A stretch of 64,000 nucleotides of DNA from Coriobacteriales bacterium OH1046 (lineage in GTDB: Bacteria > Actinomycetota > Coriobacteriia > Coriobacteriales > Atopobiaceae), in assembly GCA_004010535.1 (NCBI GenBank), contig RQYE01000001.1, forward strand, positions 124,001 through 188,000, given 5' to 3'. Of this stretch, positions 16,789 to 26,261 are shown one piece after another. Position 1 is the stretch's first letter. Every line of letters starts with the position of its first letter. The position numbers and the translations under genes are program-made. A model generated the notes under the pieces. That model was not told where the DNA came from and ran no database searches. It saw nothing but the letters and a program-made list of their open reading frames with translations.

Positions 16789-17892
16789 ATGGCAAAGTCC
16801 ACCAAGCAAACCATCCAGTCGGTCAGGCCCATTACCGATACCGAAGAGCGCGATGAGGCCATCGCGGCGGCCAAGAAGGAGATCGAGGGCAAATACGGTG
16901 TCGGCGCCATCATGCGCTTCGGCGACAACGATGCCACGCTCGAGATCGAGGCGATCCCCACCGGATCACTCGGACTCGATGTCGCGCTCGGCATCGGGGG
17001 AGTCCCCCGCGGACGCATCATCGAGATCTACGGGCCCGAATCATCGGGGAAGACCACCCTGTCCCTCGAGATCCTCGCCGAGGCGCAGGCGCTCGGCGGC
17101 GTGGTCGCCTTCATCGATGCCGAGCATGCCCTCGATCCCGGCTATGCGGCCCGGGTAGGCGTCGATATCGACGAGGTGCTCATCTCCCAACCCGATTCCG
17201 GCGAGCAGGCGCTCGAGATCTGCGATATGCTCGTCAAATCCGGTGCCATCGACGTCGTCGTCATCGACTCGGTCGCCGCCCTCGTGCCGCGCGCCGAGAT
17301 CGAGGGCGAGATCGGGGATGCCACGGTCGGTGCCCAGGCGCGCCTCATGAGCCAAGCGCTCCGCAAGCTCGCCGGCTCGCTCTCCAAGTCCAATACCACC
17401 TGCATCTTCATCAACCAGATCCGTGAGAAGATCGGCGTCTTCTACGGCAATCCCGAGACCACGCCGGGCGGCCGCGCCCTGCGTTTCTTCGCGTCGGTCC
17501 GCATGGAGATCCGGCGCGTCGACAGCATCAAGAAGGATGGCGAGGTCATCGGCAACCGCGTTCGCGTGAAGGTCGTCAAGAACAAGGTCGCCCCTCCGTT
17601 CAAGCAAGCGGAGTTCGACATCATGTACGGCACCGGCATCTCGAAGGAAGGCAACGTCCTCGACATGGCGGTCGATTGCGGCATCATCGACAAGATGGGC
17701 TCTTGGTACACCTGCGGCGAGGAGCGTCTCGGCCAAGGACGCGAGGCCGCCAAGGAATACCTGCGCATCAACCCCCGCCTGCTTGGGGAAATCGAGGATA
17801 AGGTCCGCCAGCGCACGGGCCTCGAATTCGACGATTCCGAGGTCGGTTCCCCCCTCGCGCTCGATCAAGATATCGATGTTCCCGGAGCATAG
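16789..17892 (+). CDS. recA: Recombinase RecA
   Basis: ATP-dependent strand-exchange protein and co-protease for LexA. The 367 residues contain Walker [10 protein letters not shown] (~82-90), the [19 protein letters not shown] segment, the [32 protein letters not shown]2 region and a C-terminal acidic tail. The ATG at 16789 follows GGCAGGAGAG. It sits behind an SOS promoter and is followed within three bases by recX. Confidence 0.98.
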   Translation: MAKSTKQTIQSVRPITDTEERDEAIAAAKKEIEGKYGVGAIMRFGDNDATLEIEAIPTGSLGLDVALGIGGVPRGRIIEIYGPESSGKTTLSLEILAEAQALGGVVAFIDAEHALDPGYAARVGVDIDEVLISQPDSGEQALEICDMLVKSGAIDVVVIDSVAALVPRAEIEGEIGDATVGAQARLMSQALRKLAGSLSKSNTTCIFINQIREKIGVFYGNPETTPGGRALRFFASVRMEIRRVDSIKKDGEVIGNRVRVKVVKNKVAPPFKQAEFDIMYGTGISKEGNVLDMAVDCGIIDKMGSWYTCGEERLGQGREAAKEYLRINPRLLGEIEDKVRQRTGLEFDDSEVGSPLALDQDIDVPGA

Positions 17893-17895
17893 GCT

Positions 17896-18570
17896 GTGGA
17901 AGGCATCCTCGCCATCGCGATCGAGTTGCCGGGGAAACGCCGCCAAGCCTTTGGCGGGAGCAAACCCAAGGGCTCGGTCACTCTAGGATCAGGGGAAGGT
18001 TCCCAAAAGGTCGCGGTTCCCGTTGCCGTCGCGCGGATCCTGGACAAGCTTCAACAGAAGGGCGATCTCAAGGTTCCATCGATCCCCGCCTTCATGGAGC
18101 TGCTCGAACGCATAGCGCTCGAATGCGCCTGGAAGCGTCTTCTCGGCCTTATCGAGGCGCGTGATTACTCTTCCAAGGAGGCCGACGGAAAACTCAAGGC
18201 CGATGGATATGAGGAGGGTATCCGCTGCACCACCCTCGAACGCGCACGATCCTGCCATCTTATCGATGACGGGCGGTTCGGAGAGTTTTTCGCACGCCGT
18301 AAAATCGATGCGGGGTGGGGAAGGCTGCGCATCCAACGCGAACTCGAGCTCAAGGGCATCCCACCCTCGTCGGTTCCCGGCTGGCCCGATGATTTTTTCT
18401 CCGACGAGGATGACTATGATCGGGCCCGTGCCCTTGCCGCGCGAAAGCATTTGAATGGCAAGAACGACTTCCAGAAGCTGATGAGGCTCCTCACGGCGAG
18501 GGGCTTCCCATCATCCGTGGCGTACCGTGTCGCGCACGAGCTTGGCGGTTCGGAAAGAGACCGAACCTAG
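17896..18570 (+). CDS. recX: Regulatory protein RecX
   Basis: RecX caps RecA filaments and inhibits strand exchange. The 224 residues have the three-helix repeats of the family, for example ARSCHLIDDGRFGEFFARRKIDAGWGRLRIQRELELKGIP and the final AARKHLNGKNDFQKLMRLLTARGFPSSVAYRVAHEL. The N-terminal ~75 residues are less conserved. The GTG start at 17896 is three bases after recA, so it is co-expressed from the SOS promoter. Confidence 0.9.
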   Translation: MEGILAIAIELPGKRRQAFGGSKPKGSVTLGSGEGSQKVAVPVAVARILDKLQQKGDLKVPSIPAFMELLERIALECAWKRLLGLIEARDYSSKEADGKLKADGYEEGIRCTTLERARSCHLIDDGRFGEFFARRKIDAGWGRLRIQRELELKGIPPSSVPGWPDDFFSDEDDYDRARALAARKHLNGKNDFQKLMRLLTARGFPSSVAYRVAHELGGSERDRT

Positions 18571-18818
18571 CATCCGCGCCCGCTCTGCGGTCTTTCTATG
18601 GGGCGATTGACTTTGCGAGATCCTCACCCTACGATAGGAAATGCCTTGAGGCGTATCCCGTCTGCTGCTCCTATGCAAGACGTTTCTTTCATATGGTGTG
18701 CGGGCCCGTGCCCGTAGATTGAGCATGTAAGATATGCATACCCCTCAGGGCGGGTTCCCGTGCCGCGCATGGGTCTCCTGAACAAACATATGAAACGCAC
18801 GTTATCTGAGGAGTGGCC

Positions 18819-20378
18819 ATGGATATTCTCATTGTTGCCGTCGGGCTGATCTGCTTGGCAATCGGTGCCGGGATAACGGCAGCCATCATCTCTTCCCGCA
18901 ACGCATCCGATGTCAAGTCCGCCCAGAATCAGATCGCCGAGGCGCAGCGCCAGGCCGAGAAGATACACGGCGAGGCGATGCGTCAAGCCGAGACCTCCAA
19001 GAAAGAGGCCATCCTCGAGGCGAAGGAGGAGATCCTCGCGCTCAAGGCAACGTCGGAGTCCGAGGAGAAGAAGCGCAAGCAGGAGCTTCAGAACCTCGAG
19101 AACCGCATCATGCAGCGCGAGGAGACCCTCGACCATCGCAACGAATCGCTCGACAAACGCGAGCATCAGCTCTCCAGCCTCCAAGGTCAGCTCGACAAGC
19201 GGGAACGCGATATCGAGAATCTCAGCACCAAGCAAGCTGCCGAGCTCGAGCGCATCGCGGGCCTTACCAAGGAGGAGGCGCATGAGGAGCTGCTCACCCG
19301 TGTCCGCACCGAGTCGGTTCGGGAGGAAGCGCAGATCCTGCGCGAGGCCGAGATGCGTGTCCGCGATCAAGCCGACAAGACGGCGCGCGAGATCATCTCA
19401 ACCGCTATCCAACGCTGCGCCGCAGACCAGGCGGGCGAGATAACCGTCACCTCGGTCCATATACCCTCCGACGATCTCAAGGGCCGTATCATCGGCCGCG
19501 AGGGCCGCAACATCCGCACCTTCGAGCAGGTTTCGGGTGTCAATCTCGTCATCGACGACACGCCCGAGACGGTCATCCTCTCGAGTTTCGATCCGGTTCG
19601 CCGTGAGACGGCGCGCGTGGCCCTCGAGAACCTCATCGCCGACGGCCGTATCCATCCCGCCCGCATCGAAGAGCTCTATAAGAAAGCGGAGGATCTGGTC
19701 AACGAGCGCGTCCGCGAGGCGGGCGAGCAGGCTGCTTTCGATGCCGGTATCCACGACCTGCACCCCGAGCTCATCAAGACGCTCGGAGCCCTGCGCTACC
19801 GCACCTCGTTCGGCCAGAACGTACTCCAGCACTCCATCCAGGTATCCACGCTCTGCGGCATCATGGCGTCGGAACTCGGTCTCGACGAAGCTCCCGCCAA
19901 ACGGGCGGGCCTTCTCCATGACCTCGGCAAGGCTATCGACCATGAGGTCGAGGGTCCCCATGCCGTCATCGGAGCCGATCTCGCGCGCCGCTATGGCGAG
20001 AAGGCCAACATCATCCATGCGATCGAGGCGCACCACGCCGATGTCGAGCCCGATGCCGTCCTCGATGTTCTGGTGATGGCCGCCGATGCCATCTCCGCCG
20101 CCCGCCCCGGTGCGCGCCGCGAGTCTGCCGAGACCTACATCAAGCGCCTCGAGAAACTCGAGGAGATCTCGAATTCCCACGATGGCGTCGAGCGCACCTA
20201 TGCCATGCAGGCGGGCCGCGAGCTGCATGTCATGGTAGAGCCCGAGAAGATCTCCGATGCCCAGGCTACGGTGCTCGCCCACGATATCGCCAAGCAGATC
20301 GAGGACGAGATGGAGTATCCCGGCCAGGTACGCGTCGTCGTCATCCGCGAGTCCCGCGCCGTCGACGTGGCGAAGTGA
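18819..20378 (+). CDS. rny: Ribonuclease Y
   Basis: Membrane-anchored endoribonuclease that starts mRNA decay. The 519 residues include an N-terminal membrane helix (DILIVAVGLICLAIGAGITAAII), a long charged coiled coil (~30-200), a KH domain (IPSDDLKGRIIGREGRNIRTFEQVSGVNLVIDDTPE) and an HD domain (HDLGKAIDHEVEGPHAVIGADLARRYGE). The ATG at 18819 has the site GAGGAG; an in-frame GTG at 18813 is too close to it. It is followed by the GHKL ATPase after three bases. Confidence 0.97.
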   Translation: MDILIVAVGLICLAIGAGITAAIISSRNASDVKSAQNQIAEAQRQAEKIHGEAMRQAETSKKEAILEAKEEILALKATSESEEKKRKQELQNLENRIMQREETLDHRNESLDKREHQLSSLQGQLDKRERDIENLSTKQAAELERIAGLTKEEAHEELLTRVRTESVREEAQILREAEMRVRDQADKTAREIISTAIQRCAADQAGEITVTSVHIPSDDLKGRIIGREGRNIRTFEQVSGVNLVIDDTPETVILSSFDPVRRETARVALENLIADGRIHPARIEELYKKAEDLVNERVREAGEQAAFDAGIHDLHPELIKTLGALRYRTSFGQNVLQHSIQVSTLCGIMASELGLDEAPAKRAGLLHDLGKAIDHEVEGPHAVIGADLARRYGEKANIIHAIEAHHADVEPDAVLDVLVMAADAISAARPGARRESAETYIKRLEKLEEISNSHDGVERTYAMQAGRELHVMVEPEKISDAQATVLAHDIAKQIEDEMEYPGQVRVVVIRESRAVDVAK

Positions 20379-20381
20379 CCC

Positions 20382-21467
20382 ATGGGAAGCGCCTCTGCGG
20401 ATCTCATGGGTTTTGTCGAATCCACCTGCGGGGGCAGCGCCCTTCGTATCGAGGAGAATCTCGGTGCCGGATATGTCAGGCTCCGCGTCGCCGAGGCAGA
20501 GCGTCGTCAGGCGAAGCATGATATCCGATGCATAGAGGATGTCGTCATCGAGATGCTGAGGAACGCTCGCGATGCGGGTGCCCGGCATATCTATGTCGCC
20601 AGCTCCCGTGAAGGCGATGCCCGGACCATCGTCATGCTCGATGACGGCGCGGGCATCCCGCAGGGTATGCACGATATGGTCTTCGAGGCGCGCGTCACCT
20701 CGAAACTCGAGAGCGTCCATATCGACCGCTGGGGCGTCCATGGCCGCGGGATGGCGCTCTTCTCGATAAAGGAGAACGTCGAATCCGCTACAGTCGTCTC
20801 CTCGGCTCCCGGCAAAGGATCCGCCATCAAGGTTGTCTCGAACGTGGACAAGCTTTCCGAGCGGGCCGACCAGTCTACCTGGCCGCTCGTCTCACGAGAC
20901 GAGCATGGAGACGAGGTCTGCGTGCGTGGCCCGCACAATATCATCCGCACCTGCGCCGAGTTCGCGCTCGAGGAGCGGGAGACGTGCGAGGTCTTCCTCG
21001 GCTCCGCCGCTGAGATCGTTGCAACGGCCCATGCACGGGCATCATGTATCCGATCCGATACCGACCTGCTCTTCATCGACGATCTCTCCGAGCTCGATGT
21101 CCTCGCGCGCCTGCGTGTCGCCGCCGATGCAACGGAGCTTCTCGAGCAGGCCCGTGCCCTGGGACTCGAGATATCCGAGCGTACGGCCCATCGCGTCATC
21201 TCCGGGCAGATCAAGCCCCTGCGCAACGTCATAGCGCACCTGCTCTCCGTCGCACCCCGATCTCAAGTTCAACCTGAGATAGATCTCCTACGAGCTCACA
21301 AGGGCCTGAAAATGGCCAAGAGCGATAAGGATGCCTTCTCGCGCGAGATGGAGAAAGCCTTCTCGTTCGTCTCTTCCCGGTATTACGTGCGCCTTTCCCG
21401 AGATCCCAAGGTGCACGTCTCGGCAAACAAGATAACCGTCACCTTCGATGTCGAGGACATCGATTAG
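20382..21467 (+). CDS. Uncharacterised GHKL-type ATPase
   Basis: A 361-residue protein with an N-terminal Bergerat ATP-binding fold: N-box EDVVIEMLRNARDAGA (~48-63), G1 box MLDDGAGIP (~85-93) and G2 box WGVHGRGMALFSI (~113-126). The arrangement resembles Hsp90/MutL/histidine-kinase folds, but there is no MutL transducer, phosphoacceptor or sensor domain. The C-terminal half (~190-361) has mixed helices, including ERTAHRVISGQIKPLRNVIAHLL and a basic YVRLSRDPKVHVSANKITVTF end. It starts three bases after rny and precedes spoVS, so a link to RNA turnover or envelope regulation is possible. I do not recognise a named family. Confidence 0.75.
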   Translation: MGSASADLMGFVESTCGGSALRIEENLGAGYVRLRVAEAERRQAKHDIRCIEDVVIEMLRNARDAGARHIYVASSREGDARTIVMLDDGAGIPQGMHDMVFEARVTSKLESVHIDRWGVHGRGMALFSIKENVESATVVSSAPGKGSAIKVVSNVDKLSERADQSTWPLVSRDEHGDEVCVRGPHNIIRTCAEFALEERETCEVFLGSAAEIVATAHARASCIRSDTDLLFIDDLSELDVLARLRVAADATELLEQARALGLEISERTAHRVISGQIKPLRNVIAHLLSVAPRSQVQPEIDLLRAHKGLKMAKSDKDAFSREMEKAFSFVSSRYYVRLSRDPKVHVSANKITVTFDVEDID

Positions 21468-21596
21468 CGTATATGCAGGTACATAATGGGCCCCGGCTTT
21501 TCAAACGGTGCCCGAACGACTACTATGTATGGGTATGCAGAACACATGGTCCTGAAATGCAGAGCGCGGTATCAGGAAACACGCAGGAGATGCAGC

Positions 21597-21917
21597 ATGG
21601 ATTATCTGAAGGTGTCATCCAAATCCTCGCCCGCATCCGTTGCCGGAGCCATAGCAGGCTTGGTCAAGGATGAGGTTCCCGTCAACATCCAATGTGTCGG
21701 TGCGGGTGCCGTGAACCAAGCGGTCAAGGCCATGGCGATTGCACGCGGCTTCCTCATTCCCACGGGCGTCGATATCTCCTGCGCGCCCACCTTCTCCGAT
21801 ATCGAGATCGGTGGCGAGAGCCGCACCGCTATCCGTTTCGCGGTATATGTGCATCGTCTTGTCCCGCAGTCGCGTTCCACCGAACCTGCGGATACCGCAT
21901 TCGAGGTGTATGCCTAG
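21597..21917 (+). CDS. spoVS: Stage V sporulation protein S (SpoVS/Alba-like)
   Basis: A small 106-residue protein. The first ~86 residues match SpoVS closely: MDYLKVSSKSSPASVAGAIAG, AVNQAVKAMAIARGFLIPTGVDI and FSDIEIGGESRTAIRFAV. SpoVS has an Alba-like fold and affects sporulation in Bacillus; it also occurs in non-sporulators, where its function is not established. About 20 extra C-terminal residues (HRLVPQSRSTEPADTAFEVYA) extend beyond the usual end. The ATG at 21597 follows GCAGGAGATG. It directly abuts miaB. Confidence 0.9.
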   Translation: MDYLKVSSKSSPASVAGAIAGLVKDEVPVNIQCVGAGAVNQAVKAMAIARGFLIPTGVDISCAPTFSDIEIGGESRTAIRFAVYVHRLVPQSRSTEPADTAFEVYA

Positions 21918-23282
21918 ATGACGAGCCCCTCGCTTGTCGGTAAGACCTACCTCGTCAGAACCTTCGGCTGCCAGATGAATCTCCATGATTCCGAGCGTGT
22001 CTCGGGTCTCCTCGAGGCGTGCGGATGCAACGAGGTCGGCAGTTTCGAGGAGGCCGATATCGTCGTCTTCATGACCTGCTGCGTGCGCGAGAATGCCGAT
22101 CAGCGCCTCTATGGCCAAGCTTCCGCGCTCGTCAGCACCCCCGCGCCTCCTTCGGGAAAACGCGTCGTCGCCATCGGCGGCTGCATCGCCCAACGCGACG
22201 GGGAGTTTCTCGCGCATACCGTTCCCTCCTGCGATGTCGTGTTCGGCACCAGCGCGCTCGATAAGCTTCCCCGGCTCCTCGAGGAAGCATTCGCATCCGA
22301 CGTGCACCGGATCATCGCGAATACCGACGAGCCGGGCACCTCGTTCTCGACCGATCTCCCCTCGCGTCGCGCCCGATCGTTCCACGCGTGGGTTCCCATC
22401 ATGTACGGTTGCAACAACTTCTGCACGTACTGCATCGTCCCCCATGTGCGCGGGCGCGAGCGGAGCCGCATCTTCGAGACGGTCGTCTCGGAGTGCGCGC
22501 GGCTTGTGGATGAGGGGGTCCGCGAGATCTGCCTTCTCGGCCAGAATGTCAATTCATACGGTCGCGACCTATACGGTTCGCCGCGCTTCTCCGAGCTTAT
22601 CCGGGCGATAGGGGCGACGGGCATCGAGCGCCTCCGTTTCACCTCGTCAAACCCTAAGGATCTGGACGATGGCGTCATCGCGGCAATGGCTAGGACAGCT
22701 GCTGTGATGCCCCATCTCCATCTCGCCGTCCAAAGCGGCTCCACACGCATCTTGAAAGCCATGAACCGCTCCTATACCCGCGAGCAGTACCTCGACCTCG
22801 TGCGGCGTCTCAAGGCCGCTCTGCCCGATCTCGCCCTCACCACCGATGCCATCGTCGGTTTTCCCGGCGAGACCGAGGAGGACTTCCTCGAAACGCTCTC
22901 GCTTTTCGAGGAAGCGCGGTTCGCGGGTGCCTTCACCTTCATCTACTCGAAGCGCCCCGGCACCCCGGCCGCGCTGATCGACGATCCCACGCCTGCCGAG
23001 GTCATCCAAGGACGTTTCGATCGCCTCGCCCATCTCGTCGAGGATCTCAGCTGGGAAGCGAACCAAGCGGATCTTGCCCGCCGGGTGGAGGTGCTCGTCG
23101 AGTCCACTTCCAAGCGCTTCGACAGCGTCATGGTCGGCCACAGCCCCAAGAACCAGACGGTCCATTTCACCCTTCCCGAGCACGCCTGCGCCTCCGATCT
23201 CGTGGGGAAGATCGTCACGGTCGAGATCGATCGGGCGCGCACATGGTATCTTTCGGGCACCATGGTAGGGGAGGCCCGATGA
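21918..23282 (+). CDS. miaB: tRNA-2-methylthio-N6-dimethylallyladenosine synthase MiaB
   Basis: Radical-SAM methylthiotransferase acting on i6A37 of tRNAs. In the 454 residues the UPF0004 domain starts TFGCQMNLHDSERVSGLL, the radical-SAM motif is CNNFCTYC (Cys ~165, 169, 172) followed by IVPHVRGRERSR, and a C-terminal TRAM domain ends the protein. The ATG directly follows the spoVS stop. The next gene, miaA, makes its substrate and overlaps the stop by four bases. Confidence 0.96.
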   Translation: MTSPSLVGKTYLVRTFGCQMNLHDSERVSGLLEACGCNEVGSFEEADIVVFMTCCVRENADQRLYGQASALVSTPAPPSGKRVVAIGGCIAQRDGEFLAHTVPSCDVVFGTSALDKLPRLLEEAFASDVHRIIANTDEPGTSFSTDLPSRRARSFHAWVPIMYGCNNFCTYCIVPHVRGRERSRIFETVVSECARLVDEGVREICLLGQNVNSYGRDLYGSPRFSELIRAIGATGIERLRFTSSNPKDLDDGVIAAMARTAAVMPHLHLAVQSGSTRILKAMNRSYTREQYLDLVRRLKAALPDLALTTDAIVGFPGETEEDFLETLSLFEEARFAGAFTFIYSKRPGTPAALIDDPTPAEVIQGRFDRLAHLVEDLSWEANQADLARRVEVLVESTSKRFDSVMVGHSPKNQTVHFTLPEHACASDLVGKIVTVEIDRARTWYLSGTMVGEAR

Positions 23283-24214
23283 TGTATGCGGGCCGCCTCC
23301 CCTGCATCGTGGGTCCGACCGCCTCGGGCAAGAGCGCCGTTGCGGAACGCGTCGCCGATCTCGTCTCGGGAGAGGTGGTCTCGATCGATGCCATGCAGGT
23401 CTATCGCGGTATGGATATTGGAACGGCCAAGATCCCCCCATGCAGGCGCAGGCATCCCCTGCATATGGTCGATGTCTGCCCCGTCACCGAGAACTACTCC
23501 GTCGAACGCTTCCAAGCGGACGCCCGCTCATGCATCGACGACCTCTGCGCCGCAGGCATCATCCCCGTGCTCTGCGGTGGGACGGGGCTCTACCTCAATG
23601 CCGTCATCGACGAGATGGATTTCGCACCGGGCTACCGGGGAGACGAACGTCGGGCTGCCTATGAGGAGCTCGCCTGCCGCGCAGGTGCCGACCACCTGCA
23701 TGCCCTTCTCGCCGAGCGCGATCCCGAGAGCGCGGCGGCGATCCACCCCCATAACACCCGCCGGGTTATCCGCGCGCTCGAGCTCTGCGATGAGGGGATC
23801 AGCTATGCCGATTCGCTGAGGACGCTCCATAAACGCGCTCCGCATTATCAGACGCTGATCTTCGGGCTCGATCTGCCACGCGAGCTGCTCTACGAGCGTA
23901 TCGATAGGCGCGTCGATGGCATGTTCTCCCTCGGACTCGTCGAAGAGGTCGTCCGCATGCGGGGCGAGGGCCTTTCTCCAGCGACGACGGCCGGTCAGGC
24001 GATCGGCTATAAGGAGATGCTCGAGGCGTTGGACGGCCTCATCACGCTCGATGAGGCGCGTGCGGCGATCAAGTCCGCCACGCGTCGTTACGCGAAACGT
24101 CAGATCTCATGGTTCAGGCATGATGGGCGCGTGCGGTGGATCGATATGGGTACACATGACACAGAGGCAGCTGCACGTCTGATCGCATCGGAGCGTATGA
24201 ATGGCGCGTTTTAA
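23279..24214 (+). CDS. miaA: tRNA dimethylallyltransferase MiaA
   Basis: Transfers the dimethylallyl group to A37 of tRNAs reading UNN codons, the step before MiaB. The 311 residues have the P-loop GPTASGKS at 12-19, the SIDAMQVYRGMDIGTAK motif, LCGGTGLYLNAVID and the C-terminal ATRRYAKRQISWFR signature. The ATG at 23279 overlaps the miaB stop (ATGA) behind GGGGAGG; ATG 23282 is also possible. Its 3' end overlaps hflX by 14 bases. Confidence 0.95.
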   Translation: MMYAGRLPCIVGPTASGKSAVAERVADLVSGEVVSIDAMQVYRGMDIGTAKIPPCRRRHPLHMVDVCPVTENYSVERFQADARSCIDDLCAAGIIPVLCGGTGLYLNAVIDEMDFAPGYRGDERRAAYEELACRAGADHLHALLAERDPESAAAIHPHNTRRVIRALELCDEGISYADSLRTLHKRAPHYQTLIFGLDLPRELLYERIDRRVDGMFSLGLVEEVVRMRGEGLSPATTAGQAIGYKEMLEALDGLITLDEARAAIKSATRRYAKRQISWFRHDGRVRWIDMGTHDTEAAARLIASERMNGAF

Positions 24215-25511
24215 GTTCCATTCCACAGCATTCGTTCCCGAACGCGCCATCCTTGTCGGTGTCGATCTCGGCGCGTCCGATTGGTCGCTCGATGACTCGC
24301 TTGCCGAGTTGGCCCGTCTCGCCGAGACCGATGGTGCCGAGGTCGTCGGCGTGCTCACTCAGAAGCTCGATGCCCCCATCCCCAAGTCCTTCATCGGAAA
24401 AGGCAAGGTCGAGGAGGTCGTCTCCGCAGTCCGTGCGCTCGATGCCGATATCGTCATCTTCGATGACGAGCTCACGCCCTCCCAGCAGACGAATCTTGAG
24501 AAGGCCGTGGGCGAGCCCATCAAGATCATCGATCGCACGGCGCTCATCCTCGATATATTCGGCCAGCATGCCACGACTCGCGCGGGACGTCTTCAGGTGC
24601 AGCTAGCCCAACTCACCTACGTTCTGCCGCGTTTGCGCGGCATGTGGAGCCATCTTGTGGGCGAGCAGACACGCGGCGGTATCGGAAGCCGCTTCGGGCA
24701 GGGAGAAAGCCAGCTCGAGGTCGACCGCAGGCTTATCAGGAAGCGCATCTCGACGCTCAGAAACGAGCTGAAGATGCTCGAGACGCGCCGCGAGGTGCAG
24801 AGCAAGGCCCGGTGGGAGTCGGGCGTATACCGCGTGGCGCTCGTGGGATACACGAATGCCGGCAAATCGACGCTCTTGAATGCGCTCACTGACGCGGGCA
24901 TCTACGCAGAAGACGAGCTCTTCGCCACGCTCGATCCCACGACGCGCGCGCTCGACCTCGAAGAGGGCCGCAAGGTCACGTTGACCGATACCGTCGGCTT
25001 CATCCAGAAGCTGCCCACCATGCTCGTCGAGGCCTTCAAGTCGACGCTCGCGGAGGCGCGGGCCGCCGATTTGATCCTGCTCATATGCGATGCATCCGAT
25101 CCCAATCTCAAGCTCCAGATCGCTGCGGTCGAACAGGTGCTCTCCGATATCGGGGCATCGGAGGCCCCCCGCGTCTGCGTCTTCAACAAATGCGATCTTC
25201 TAGATGACGATTCCCGCACCGTCCTCGAGCGGGACCATCCGAGCGCGCAATTCATCTCAGCGCGCACCGCCAAAGGACTGAGGGGCCTGCTCCACCGCAT
25301 CGCCTGCGAGGCATCGGATGGCGACGAGACGATAACCGTGCGCATCCCCTATAGCAAGGGGCTCCTCATCAAGATGATCCGCGAGCGCTGCCAGCTTATC
25401 CACGAGTCGTATGAGGAGACGGGCGTCATCGCGACGATCAGGGCATCGGGGCGCATGGCGGCGACCTTAGCGCCCTATCGCTCCGGAGACGAGCTGGCAG
25501 ACCAGCAATAG
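24201..25511 (+). CDS. hflX: GTPase HflX
   Basis: Ribosome-binding GTPase that can split stalled or hibernating 70S ribosomes. The 436 residues show the HflX N-terminal domain (FIGKGKVEEV, FDDELTPSQQTNLEKAVG, IDRTALILDIFGQHATTRAGRLQVQLAQL), a coiled linker ending at RRLIRKRISTLRNELKMLE, and a G domain with P-loop GYTNAGKST (~216-224), DTVGF and NKCD. It overlaps miaA at the 5' end and runs 45 bases into the convergent gene at the 3' end. Confidence 0.95.
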   Translation: MARFKFHSTAFVPERAILVGVDLGASDWSLDDSLAELARLAETDGAEVVGVLTQKLDAPIPKSFIGKGKVEEVVSAVRALDADIVIFDDELTPSQQTNLEKAVGEPIKIIDRTALILDIFGQHATTRAGRLQVQLAQLTYVLPRLRGMWSHLVGEQTRGGIGSRFGQGESQLEVDRRLIRKRISTLRNELKMLETRREVQSKARWESGVYRVALVGYTNAGKSTLLNALTDAGIYAEDELFATLDPTTRALDLEEGRKVTLTDTVGFIQKLPTMLVEAFKSTLAEARAADLILLICDASDPNLKLQIAAVEQVLSDIGASEAPRVCVFNKCDLLDDDSRTVLERDHPSAQFISARTAKGLRGLLHRIACEASDGDETITVRIPYSKGLLIKMIRERCQLIHESYEETGVIATIRASGRMAATLAPYRSGDELADQQ

Positions 25512-26258
25512 AAGCGGCTGATGCATGACGTAGATGGGAAGCGCGTGACGCCCGAGGAAATCGAAGGGCTTGATGGAGAAATCCCATAGGGGATCCGCAT
25601 AGCCCCCTTCCTTCCACACAAGGCCGCATGACCATCCCGCGAGGAACAGGAACAGGTAGGGAAGCAACGGATAATAGTCGGCGGAGACGAAATCGACACC
25701 GGGGATGCCGAGCCACGATAAGGCGCCCGTGTGATACAGCGACCCCGGCAGCTCGAGGAGCGTGATGCTGAAGAGCGAGATCCTTCCTTGCGGCAAGGTG
25801 AGGAGCATGAGGAAGGCGATGAGGAAAGATGCCGCCCATCCGTATCCTTTCGGCGCAAACCCCAAGCACGAGAGGATGGCGACGGCGAGCGTGCAGGCTC
25901 CCATGCAGTAGATGATGCCGAAGGATATCGCCATGCCGGCATCGATGAGCGATGTGGCGGCATAGATGGCGAGGGCGACGCCCAGGTAGAGCGCGGCCCG
26001 TTTGAAATTGCTCCGGGAAAACGTGCACATGGCACCGGCGATGGCGAGGAATGACCACGAAATGGAGGAGCGCCAGAAGGGGATGAGGGGCGAGGAAAAC
26101 CATGCATCCGATCCGATGCCGTAGAAGAACACCATATCGTAAGCGAGATGGAAGAGCATCATCGAGAGCACGGAAGCGCCGCGCAGCGTGTCGAAGAGAC
26201 GAATGCGCCGATAGCCTGCGTTCGAGGATGGTGTTGTTTGGACGATCTGCTCGCCCAT
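25467..26258 (-). CDS. Multi-pass membrane protein, HGSNAT/DUF1624-like acetyltransferase
   Basis: A 263-residue polytopic protein with about seven hydrophobic helices. The start RIRLFDTLRGASVLSMMLFHLAYDMVFFYGI with its conserved DxLRG and HLxYD, and the end PFDFLGRHALPIYVMHQPLLLLV, match the DUF1624/heparan-alpha-glucosaminide-acetyltransferase-like family of putative acyltransferases. The substrate is unknown. It sits three bases downstream of lexA on the same strand and so may share its SOS transcript, though no functional link is evident. Its 3' end overlaps hflX tail to tail. Confidence 0.75.
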   Translation of the reverse strand: MGEQIVQTTPSSNAGYRRIRLFDTLRGASVLSMMLFHLAYDMVFFYGIGSDAWFSSPLIPFWRSSISWSFLAIAGAMCTFSRSNFKRAALYLGVALAIYAATSLIDAGMAISFGIIYCMGACTLAVAILSCLGFAPKGYGWAASFLIAFLMLLTLPQGRISLFSITLLELPGSLYHTGALSWLGIPGVDFVSADYYPLLPYLFLFLAGWSCGLVWKEGGYADPLWDFSIKPFDFLGRHALPIYVMHQPLLLLVCQLVSGAIGR

Positions 26259-26261
26259 GGC

